The translations under genes and the position numbers were made by a program. Positions 24,297 to 33,778 of a stretch of 64,000 bases of DNA are shown here, piece after piece (position 1 is the stretch's first letter; every line of letters begins with the position of its first letter). The notes below the pieces were generated by a model. It was not told the origin of the DNA and made no database searches. It saw nothing but the letters and a program-made list of their open reading frames with translations. Where the stretch lies: positions 62,001-126,000 of the forward strand of contig CAXKVR010000312.1 in the NCBI GenBank assembly GCA_964058845.1, read 5' to 3'. The stretch comes from Carex sylvatica. Taxonomy: Eukaryota > Streptophyta > Magnoliopsida > Poales > Cyperaceae.

Positions 24297-25345
24297 ACGA
24301 CTAACAATATCTCTCATTCAGTCTCCTATCTATCCTCCGTACTAAAAGACAAAAAAAGTACAACAGGGGACCACTAACTGATGCGCACGTGGTAACTACC
24401 GCTAATGAGCAGGATTAACGCGGTTTTATTCATCGTCAAAACGTATTCATACCTACAAATTTATAGTATTTATACTTATTATCTATAATATTCGTCATAT
24501 GTAAACACAAACTGAAGGGGACCATTAATCTTGATAACCAGTAACGACCAGAGGGACCGCTGACGACGTCTGACAGTCTAAATTGGGGACCACAACCGTC
24601 TAAAAGTGATATTTGCCAAGATTGGAGACCACTACAGCGAATATATACAATGAAGTATTCATATCTAAACAATGAAGTATTCATATCTAAACAATGAAGT
24701 ATTCATATCTAAACAATGAAGTATTCATATCTAAACAATGAAGTATTCATATCTAACTAATGAAGTATTCATACGTTGACAAAATAATTTATACAATTCA
24801 AAATTAGACACCTCTCCTGGGATATCTCTTTCAAGATACCTCTTCCAAAACCTCTTCAATTCACTTAAAGTCCTTTTTTATAGTAAAAATTCACACCTGA
24901 CACTAATACTATTCATACTTGAAGGTATGAAGTATTCATATCTAATTAATGCACAAATGAAGCATTCATATCTAACAATGAAGCATTCATATCTAACAAA
25001 TGAGGCCGTGAACGCGGAGAAGAGGCGGAGGCCGTGAATAGACGGAGAAGAGGCGGAGGCCGTGAATAGACAGAGAAGAGGCTTCCGACGGTGCACTACG
25101 CTCTCTCCGTCGGATCTTATCAGAGACGAGGTAAGATTGTATCGGATCGCACCGAATCTCCTCACTGGATCTCGATGGTGCAACACGTGAAGAAGGCGAA
25201 GAAGAGGCGGAGGCCGTGAAGAGCGCGCACCTGTTTTTTTTTTTGCTGATCGAGAGAGAGAGAGGGGTCATTGCTGATTAGAAGAGAGAGATAGGTCAAA
25301 ACAGTTGGAACGAAGGGCTGTTAGGGAACTAGAATTAGGAGGCTA
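24297..25345. mobile_element. Unknown ~1 kb repeat unit, copy A
   Basis: It begins CGACTAACAATATCTCTCAT and ends around GAACTAGAATTAGGAGGC. A second copy starts at 25618 in the same orientation. Inside there are at least five tandem copies of AATGAAGTATTCATATCTAA (24650-24770), boxes of the type GGGGACCACTAA, and a G/C-rich 25005-25225 section with repeated GAAGAGGCGGAGGCCGTGAA. Composition and the AAGTATTCATA word link it to the long-arm elements at 1596-4057 and 6721-7709. No transposase frame and no clear terminal inverted repeat are visible, so the class is unknown. Confidence 0.6.
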
Positions 25346-25617
25346 ATATCTTTACTCATATTAATATTACTACAAATACAGATTCTCTTTGCTTTATATC
25401 ATACCATATTGTATTCTGCAAGGCACAATTTAAACTATCTGGTACATTATGGTGTTTTATTGAACACTTCAATTGTGAAACAATTCAAAAATATATTATA
25501 TTTTTTGTGTTTTTCATTCTATAAAACAGATTGCTGAAATAACATAAATTGTTCCGGCTCATTTATTTTAGATCGAACATAAAAGTTACGTTTTACTGAA
25601 AATATTTTAAAAAAAAG
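25346..25617. other. Spacer between the two repeat units
   Basis: About 270 bp of unique-looking AT-rich sequence separating copies A and B. I see no feature in it. Confidence 0.4.
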
Positions 25618-26859
25618 ATCGACTAACAATACCTCCCATTTCGTCCTCTATCTGTCTCCCTCGCTAAAAGATAAAAAAAGTACAATGGGGGATCACTAAT
25701 TGACGCGCATGTGATAACTGCTGCCAATGAGCAAGGGCTAACGTGATTCTATTCATCGTCAAAAAGTATAGTATTTATACTTACGAATTTAAATACTATT
25801 ACTTATATATTATCTATAATATTCGTCATATGTAATCCCAAACTGGAGAGGACTATTAATCTTGGAGACCAGTAACGTCTGACAGTCTGGATTGGGGATC
25901 GCAACCGTCTGAAAGTGACATTTACCAAGATTGAGGACCACTACCGCGAATCACAATATCAGCAAATCTTTATACTAATAATGAAGTATTCATATCTAAC
26001 AATGAAGTATTCATATGCTGACAACATGAAATATTCATATATATAGGTATTCATGTCTAACTAATGAAGTATTCACATGTACGAAATAATTTATACAATT
26101 TAAAATCAGACACCTCTTCAATTCACTTTAAAAAGTTTTTTTTTATAGTAAGTATATTGTGTTCATCTCAAACTAATGAAGTATTCATATCTAACTAAAG
26201 AAATATTTATAACTAATTAATGTAAATATGAAGTATTCATATCTAAAATATGAAGTATTCATATCTAAAATATGAAGTATTCATATCTAAAATATGAAGT
26301 ATTCATATCTAAAATATGAAGTAAGTATATCTAACTAATGAAGTATTAATATCTAACTAATGAAATATTCATATGTTGCACTCTGACAACCTTCGTTGGT
26401 CTAGCATGGACCCCCTTCGACAGTGCACCACGTTCTCCCCGTCGGATCTCGACGATGCACCACGCTCTTCTCGCCGGATCTCGACGGTGCACCACGTCGA
26501 GAAAGAGAAGAGGCGGAGGCCCACGTCGAGAAAGAGAAGAATGCGAATTTTGTTTTTTGCTAATCGAGAGAGACACTACTAGAATTTTGATTATTTGCAT
26601 AGGTAATTAAATGGAATTGCATGTTTAAGTGAATCCCATACAATTAATATTTTCTGCATGGGTGCGCAAACTAATTTGTATGGGCTAAAAATTTCGGCCC
26701 ATGCAATTAATAATCTCATACAATTGATGTAAATACTCATTCAATTGACAACCAATGTACCCATACAAATATGTCTCGTTGATAATTTTTAGATCTGTTC
26801 TCTCTCTCAGCTGTAACCCTCGCCGTCTCACAACAAAAGAAAGAGATGCCGTCATTTCC

Positions 26860-27178
26860 ATGGCCATGGCCAAGCTCTCTCTTCTCTTCCCTCTCCTGCT
26901 GCTTCTACTCTCTCTCTCTCTTCTCTTCATCTCTTGCTCTCCACTCGGATCTACCTCTTTCCGCCTATGGCCTCTCTGTTTACTCCAACTCCCGCTGCTC
27001 CGGTGGCTCAATCGGCGAGTGCTCGCAAAACGAGGTCGATGATCCCACCACGTGTTGATTTCTAGCCGGTAATTCAGGTTATATCAGCTACGCCACTCTG
27101 AGAAAGGACAGCGTGCCTGGTGCACAGGCGAACCTGTACCGTCGGGGCTGCTCTTCCATCACAAGATGTCGTGGTTAG
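26860..27178 (+). pseudogene. RALF peptide gene fragment inside the CACTA element
   Basis: RALF proteins are secreted cysteine-rich signals read by CrRLK1L receptor kinases at the plant cell surface. Here the first frame gives a leader-like start, MAMAKLSLLFPLLLLLLSLS. After a frameshift, a second frame gives SVYSNSRCSGGSIGECSQNE, then a stop at 27056-27058, then LAGNSGYISYATLRKDSVP and GAQANLYRRGCSSITRCRG. CxGSIxEC, YISY and the RGCSxITRC tail are RALF hallmarks. Between VP and GAQAN about a dozen residues are missing, including the first cysteine pair of the mature peptide. Frameshift, stop and deletion together mean it cannot make a normal RALF. It has no introns, as usual for RALF genes. 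Captured from a host gene, by inference. Confidence 0.8.
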
Positions 27179-28622
27179 GTTAGGTTTTTACTCTATTTTA
27201 GCTTTTCGTTTAAGAGATTTCGTTTATTACTTGTTTAAGGCGAATCTGTACCGTCACAACCCCTCTCCTCCGCCCAGCCACTCCCCCTATCCTTCGCCAA
27301 GCCGCTCCTCAAACCTTGTCGTGCAATGGTAATTGATAAATTTCACTTGCACGGTATAAGTCTTAGGATAAATTACCCAATTTCACTTGCACAGTAATAT
27401 ACTTATGTCAAATTTTATTTGCAAGCACAAATATGCTAAGAAATTAAATACCCAGTTTGGTAAAATAGACACCATAAGTTAGGATTGAAACTATCGCTAC
27501 TTGGTTATTACATTCGATTTACTAGCTGTCAACTTTGCTAGATATTAGTGCCAAATGTCGAAGTGAAATTGGCAGAAGTGAAACAACAGAGATTAAAATT
27601 GTATTTATTGTTGTTTTTCTTCTTAATTCTGGAAGCAAATTCAAATTATCTATTTACATTTGAACCAGCTATGCTGTTCTGGTCAATGTTGTTTTGTTTT
27701 TTGGCTGATATATTTCTGCACTTTTGTTTTTGAATATTTCGTGGTGAGTAATTGATAAAAGTGTATTGTATTTTTATTGTATATAGCAGTTATACTTGAT
27801 CAATTCCCTTGAGCTGAGCATTGAACCTCTATTAAGTGATCATTTGTCATCCGAGTCAAGAGGTTGTGAGTATCAGATGAAGAGTTGGGCTGTTGCGGTT
27901 GATTTTTGTTGTTGTTTCACATAACTTGTTTGAGGTTTGTGGTTCTTTCTTACCTGTCATACACTAGTCCAAAGATTGCTAACTTTGCATATATTTGTTT
28001 CTAGATTGAAACATTTGAGAGAACAAATTTAATGCAACGTCTTTATTTTTTTCTAGATTTTTGCAAATGGAACGGAAGCAAAGCGAGCATCTGAGACAAA
28101 ATTGGAGAAAGCTGTGGCAATGAACTAATTAGAAATTCTTTGGATGCAATAATTTTCCAGTGATGATTATTTCTTTTTATGATTTATTTAATTACTAATT
28201 TGATTATCCTAGTCCAAGTCCAAGTCCAAGATAAGTATAATATACACTAATTTTAACATATGAGGGTGATCTTTAAATTTAAGTACATGTGATTGTCCTA
28301 GTACTTGGGTTTTAAATATTAATTTGTGGCTTTTGCATATTTGATTGGAGTAAGTTACATGCAAATAGATTATAAATGCATAAAGTTTGTCATTATGTTT
28401 ACTATATTCAGTTCTTTTTTAATAACCAAGAAAGTTAAATAATGATTGATATGTCCTTACAGTGTATAATTATCATCTTGCTAAAAAATATTGCATAGTT
28501 TTTTAGTTTTAATTTTAATTTTCTGAGTGCAAAATTTATTATTCATTTTAGTATGGTTTCGCCTTTATTTTTCTCTCACTTGGGTTGTTTACTAATTAGT
28601 TTTTCATTGGATGTCATTGGAT

Positions 28623-29160
28623 AGTCTACAAGCAATAGCTGAGGTGACATTGGCTGAGTTCCTGTCCAAAGCTACAGGAACTTCTGTTGAGTGGGTCCCA
28701 CTGGTGGGCATGAAGGTAATTGACTATACCTTGTTTTAATTAGAACTGCCAAGTTCCGTAATTACCATTCAAATGTTCCCATTGTTCTTAAGCTATTTAC
28801 AAAAATCTGGTACATGACAATAAACTCTACTGCAATTATGTACAACTATTGAAACTTCTTCTGCAACCTTCCATTTTTTAAGGAATTTGCAATGGTACTT
28901 TATGTTATTTTGAATTTTTAGAGAATAATATCTTCAATAGTAACCTCTACATTATTCTGCAATATTTGTAATTTCTGAACTGTTTCCCTTCGTTTAGTCC
29001 ATTTATACCAATTCAATGTAGTTATTTTAGTATCCATTTTATTAATTTAATATTGAATAATTTACTTACTGACGTGCTCTTTTTTGTATTTTTTTTAGCC
29101 CAATCTAGATTATATTATAATCATCGAGCTTGTGGCCTTGTGAGCCTTCAGCCCACCAAG
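28623..29160 (+). pseudogene. Class III HD-Zip gene fragment (START domain) inside the CACTA element
   Basis: Exon-like block 28623-28715 translates to SLQAIAEVTLAEFLSKATGT followed by SVEWVPLVGMK and then a GT donor. Block 29099-29160 follows an AG acceptor and ends with RACGLVSLQPTK and a GT donor. Both match the start of the START lipid-binding domain of HD-Zip III regulators such as REVOLUTA and ATHB15, across a conserved exon junction. Part of the second block is lost and its frame is broken (the continuous frame hits a stop). A further possible remnant at about 28070-28135 resembles the leucine-zipper exon (KRASETKLEKAVAMN), but that match is weak. Because introns are present, the piece was copied from genomic DNA, not from mRNA. 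Confidence 0.75.
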
Positions 29161-30300
29161 GTATGTTACTAATTGTATTATGCCTTAATTTTTTTTTTTC
29201 AAAAACGGTGGTAATATTGAGTGGTAATATTGAGCTTATATACATGCATGTCCTTTTTTCTTATTCAAATGTGAAGTATTCATTAATGGTCTATCTTTAC
29301 TGTTGTCTTTTTGTATGAGGTTACTTATTCATGCTAGTTTTTTAATAGATCTCTTCTTCAATGGCGTCAGTTATGGGTTCTTAATATAGCGAAGTTGGGT
29401 TAGGTGCTCAAGATGGTCTAGATGATGATTTCCGTACACTAGTAGTTATAAGTTACAAGAATCGATCATTGTTTTTGCATGGATGTGGTGATATCTTTAG
29501 TTTATTTTGTGACTAGTAGTTATGTGTTGATGTGATACAAGCATCCTTTTGGATTATGCTAAAGTGTTGACTTGGGTTTTTTGTTAACTAGTATAGCTTT
29601 TGGGTCAAAAGTTACAAGGGTTCTTGTAATATTTTGTGGATGCAAAAAAAAATTAATACAATACATATGTTATTTCTATTATATGTTAATCTTTATTAAT
29701 ACGTGATTTTCATATAGTTTATTTTCTATTCTGATTTCATGATAAATTATCATATTAATACATTTAATATGAAAGTAATTTAGCATGGGCAACATCAGAA
29801 TTGCATGGACAGTCACCAGAATTATGATAAATTAGAGTCATCTCAATTGCATGGGCTGTCTAATTTTAACCTATGCAAAAGATATCACCACACCCATATA
29901 AAAGAGATGGGCACGCCCATGCAAAAGAAAAATTTCGTCATTGCCTGGGACCTAATAATTGCATGGGCCGCCAAAAATTAACCCATGCAACAAATGTTTG
30001 CGCACCCATGCAATTGATCAATTGCATGTGCCCCATGCAAATAAGGGTCATCTCCATCGATATCAACTGTATGAACTCATTTGCGTAAGATGCCCATGCA
30101 GATGGTATCAATTGCATGGGTAGCGCATGCAAATGAGCATTTTTTGTCTCATACAAATAGTTAAAATTCTAGTAGTGAGAGGAGTCAAGACAGTTAGAAA
30201 GAATAACTAAAATAGAGAGATAGTTATCATAGGTAGTTAACGGCCAGAGAGACAATTAGAAAACTAGAATGAGGAGATGAAATCATTGCTCTAATTAATT

Positions 30301-32222
30301 TGTTATTTTCGCACAAATAATTGCATTGCGGATGGTCTTACATTTACATAGGTGCAAAGTGGAGCCATATGACATATCCAATCTAGCTACAGGTTAATTA
30401 CCTACAGAAAGACGGGTTGCGGATCTTTAGATCAGCCCGAATTATTTGATGCCCAAACACAATTGCCCGAATTATTTGATGCCCAAACACAATTGCCGTG
30501 ATGTGAAGTGTGAAGTGTGAAGTGTGAAGTGTGAACGAAGAAGCTCAACGATTATTCAAATAAGAATAGAATAAACTTCGCCTTCAAGACAAAAACTTGG
30601 AGACGAGGAGAAGAGGGCACGTGTAAGCTGACATAATCGCATGCAGAGAGATACAGCCTACGGGCTTTCTCTCTCTCAAAAAATATAATAATAATAATAA
30701 TATATTTATAGCGAAGGAAAAGTTGCTGTGTTTTCTAGAAATGGCACTCCCTTTATTATCCCATACAATCTTACAGGAGTAATTAATTAAAAAAAAAGAA
30801 TCCCGAGAGACAGACAGAGATACATACTCTATTGCCCAAATTTGTCATATCACGACAGTTCAAATTTATTTTGAACTGAACTAGCTCAAAATTTGGTCGG
30901 ATGAAACTTAATAAGAAAATTAGTGTTATGTAATGTGTGTCAATTATATAATGAACTATTTTTTAATATAATTTAATTGTTTATTATTATCTTAGTCACA
31001 TTATATAACGTGGCTAATATTTTCAACATTACTTTTTAATTATAATTTATTTTGTAATAATTTATTATTATTTTAATATATCTTATTATTATTTTCATTA
31101 AATTAACTTGAAAACAATAATTAAATGTAATTAGTCGCATAATGTGTAGTATGATTATCTGTGACAGGCTATTTGCGTGATGTATTTGTCATCCATTATT
31201 TTAGTCGCATTATGTCATGTCACATAAAAATAAATTCTGATCATGCAATGTGACTTATTCACAGCGTATTAATCGTGCCACGTTCTTTTTTCAAATAATG
31301 GACCGAATTTAAACTAAAATATTCGTTTAGCTCATAAGATATGAACTTTCGTTATAGAACGGAAAGTATTTTCTCCCAAATAATAGTGATTGCAGGAGAT
31401 TTTTAATTCGGAAACACGCCTTATTTAAATCTATTTTAAAATTTACAAAATATTTGTTGAATAATTTTTGTCGTTCTTCATGATAAATTATTTCTAAGTC
31501 AAAATGCATTTTTCGAAAAAAATGAGGTCAATTGTTTTGAACGAAAGGTTGAGGAAGCATACTTCATTACAATCATTAATAAAAGTAGAGTTGTATGGTT
31601 CTGGAAGAGAAATATTTATTAAAGAAAAAATAAACTTTTATAATAAAAAATAATTTTGTTAAACAAATTCTTGCAGTTAGAGAGATTTTGGACACAAAAG
31701 ATTTTAAGTTCATAATTTTTTTTTTTTGAATTTAATTTTAAAATCTATGGTTTTAAATGACAAATTTAAACTGTTGAAACTAATCTAACTTAAGAATAAT
31801 ACATTTACGTGCTAAAATTTTAAATTTTAGAATTAGTTGAGTATAAAGTTGGATAGTCAAACTTAGAAAGTTTACAAATTAATTTTAATACATTTATTTT
31901 TTGAACAAACTACTTAACTTTGTAAATATTAATTAATTCAAAAAAATTTAATTTTTGTATGTAAACACCTCACTAGTGAGACATCAATTTCAATGGTTTT
32001 TAACTTAATATCATCAATCATATTTAGGCTACACACTTATTTTTCCTGAAAAATAAAAGAACATTGCCGCCGAATTAAATATAGAAATTAAATGAGAACA
32101 TGAAAATATCCAACTCTGTTTATAGTTTATAGTTCACTGTTTTAATATTCCAAACAACTTAAATACCAACTCTGTTTTATGTATTCATAGTTTATAGTTC
32201 TCAACGAACTAAATATATCTTT
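30301..32222. other. 1.9 kb AT-rich spacer
   Basis: No gene recognised. Contents: a 30 bp direct duplication at 30438-30496, a GTGAAGT run at 30502-30535, an ATA run near 30686-30700, and around 30950-31290 several TTAGTCACATTAT / GTCGCATTATGTCATGTCAC words shared with 49320-49700. Confidence 0.45.
30438..30535. repeat. Tandem 30-mer and GTGAAGT microsatellite
   Basis: Two exact head-to-tail copies of a 30 bp unit that begins CCCGAATTATTTGATGCCCA are followed by about four GTGAAGT units. Both indicate recent slippage. Confidence 0.85.
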
Positions 32223-32386
32223 AGAGTATATTTGGTTGCAAAATAAAAATAATTATAATAGTCAAATTAAAAATAGTTATTATTTGTCTTATTAAATCTC
32301 AAAACTGTTAAGAATAATCTATTCTAATAAGATAAAAAATTTAGATTTATTATCCTAACTATTCAAACCCAACCAAATATACTTTA
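32223..32386. repeat. MITE with TATATTTGGTTG ends
   Basis: The left end AGTATATTTGGTTG is mirrored by CAACCAAATATACT at the right, about 160 bp apart. The AT-rich interior has diverged inverted similarity. No certain target duplication. The TTTGGTTG motif recalls the intronic MITE at 61477-61712, but they are not close copies. Confidence 0.55.
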
Positions 32387-32744
32387 CAATTCATTATTAG
32401 ACCTTTTGCATAAAATGTGTATCCTTTGAGAAAGTAAAATTTAAGCCCAATAAAGGGGAGGGATTTATTGACAAACGGCTTATCTTGATAATTTTGTATT
32501 TGAAATTTGAATGGGAAACATTCTTGTATAGCACACAATCCTTGATATAAAGTTGCGGTCTTTTGTTTTTCTAATGAGATTTCGATCGATGGAGATATAA
32601 AGATGTGACATGTATCCCATTCCTGGCCTGGGTCGGTGGTCAACTGTGGTCTGATACTTCCACCTGTTTCTGTTTGTCAAGCAACGAAATCAACTGCAAA
32701 AGGAATTATTAATACTTGTCAATATCATACCGACATAGAATTCG

Positions 32745-32860
32745 ACCCTTAACTGAACCAAGTCAGGCTCATTACCCGATTAAGCCCAATTAAGGCCCAT
32801 TCCGTCGTTCTGGAATCTGGATTGAAGGGGTCAGTACTGAAATGGGCCTTTTTTGTTTCA
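32745..32860 (+). repeat. Direct repeat, left copy, flanking the golgin gene
   Basis: Shares CAGGCTCATTACCCGATTAA and AAGGCCCATTC with 41752-41870 in the same orientation. The two copies lie about 9 kb apart, on either side of the p115-type gene. GGCCCA words here are also typical of plant housekeeping promoters, so this copy may be part of the gene's own promoter. Confidence 0.7.
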
Positions 32861-33059
32861 ATTCATACAGGTGCAATCGGGGGGATATTTGATTGTACGA
32901 ATTTGGGCCTAAATAACCACAGATACGTAACTTTGATACCGGGCCTCGTGTTCTTTCAGGCCTTTTTTGTTCTTTCACTCCTTCCTTCCGCTCCGCTCTG
33001 CCTCCAAATCTAAACGGGTCTGATTAAAAGTCTGATCAGCGAAAAAACAAAAATAAACT

Positions 33060-33778
33060 CCTCTAATTGGTTTGTGACTTTATGTCGCCTCCGGTTTGCC
33101 TCTTCTCTCCGTTTCGTTCTTTCCGCCACCGCTGCCGATCTCTTCCTGTCTCTCTCCTCTCACTCATCCCCCTCTTTCGAGCCGTAGAGCCGCGCAGCCT
33201 TCCCTCGCTCCTCGCTCCTCGCTCCTCCCGCCTCAGCCTCTCCTCTCGCCCGCACCCCTCTTCTCTTCTCTTCTCTTCTCGCCTCAACCCTTCTCTCGCT
33301 TTCTTTTTCTTCAATTAGCGACCCGACGCGAAAGGCAGATCCGACTCGATCTGCCAGTGCCTCTCTCTATCTCGATCCTACACCACCCTTGTCTCACTCT
33401 TCTTATCTTTCTTATCAGGTCTTTCTACTCGCTTCTTTTTCAGATTTAAAGAAATTCTGCGCCTCATTAATTAATGTCCCCATGAAGTGTATTGGGTTGA
33501 TTTATGACAAAACTGGCCTTCAGAACAACTTTTGTTATGCTTTTAATTGGTTTAATTTTCAAAGTCTGAACTTGTCTCTTTAAGAAGCCATTAGGTTAAT
33601 TGAGGTTATTTGCAGATTATTTCCTGTAACTTATAAATGTACTTTCTAGCTATACATATATTCTCTTATTAAAAGATATTTCTAGTAAGACAGCAAAATT
33701 ATTGGAATATTTCATGGACTATTTCTACATTTCGCTACACTGTTCTTCCAGGAATTCTTTTGACAATAAGTTATCACC
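33060..33778 (+). promoter_or_regulatory. Probable leader and first intron of the p115-type gene
   Basis: A very C/T-rich stretch at 33090-33420 (TCTCCTC and CTTCTCTTCTC runs) looks like a 5' leader. It is followed by an AT-rich stretch resembling an intron before the start codon at 33779. A possible donor lies near 33419 (CAG then GTCTTTC) and a TTCCAG acceptor near 33746-33751. Inferred from composition and position. Confidence 0.45.

Larger units (their letters stand above)
26574..30177. mobile_element. CACTA (En/Spm) transposon, 3,604 bp, carrying gene fragments
   Basis: The left end is CACTACTAGAATTTTGATTA and the right end is the inverted form AGTTAAAATTCTAGTAGTG. The triplet AGA flanks both sides (26571-26573 and 30178-30180), the 3 bp target duplication expected for CACTA elements. 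Both subterminal zones (about 26600-26770 and 29780-30165) are full of inverted and direct copies of GCATGGG / CCCATGCAA, typical transposase-binding repeats. I see no transposase or TNP2-like frame, so it is non-autonomous. The interior holds a broken RALF peptide gene (26860-27178) and a broken class III HD-Zip gene fragment (28623-29160, perhaps from 28070), making it a gene-capturing CACTA. Confidence 0.88.
25618..30300. mobile_element. Unknown ~1 kb repeat unit, copy B, split by a CACTA insertion
   Basis: The left part is 25618-26573 and the right part about 30178-30300. The left part repeats the start of copy A (GACTAACAATACCTCCCATT), the GATCACTAA box, the AAGTATTCATATCTAA arrays (26160-26370) and the G/C-rich GAAGAGGCGGAGGCC section before TTTTTTGCTAATCGAGAGAG. 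The right part carries on with AGTCAAGACAGTTAGAA and ACTAGAATGAGGAG, matching the end of copy A. With the 3,604 bp insertion removed, the unit aligns to copy A end to end. Confidence 0.6.

Noticed and set aside
24436..25271. Minus-strand frames rich in Ser and Arg, with repeated YEYFI
   Set aside because: They follow the tandem AAGTATTCATA repeats and the repeated GAAGAGGCGGAGGCC section, so the apparent protein is repeat-derived.
26860..27178. RALF sequence considered as a functional gene
   Set aside because: It needs a frame change after the leader, has an in-frame stop, and lacks the first cysteine pair. It also lies inside a transposon.
29873..30156. Overlapping frames on both strands with repeated NCMG / MQLI peptides
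   Set aside because: These are translations of the subterminal GCATGGG repeats of the CACTA element, not genes.
33063..33449. Frames on both strands in a C/T-rich stretch
   Set aside because: Low-complexity translation of a probable 5' leader of the p115-type gene.
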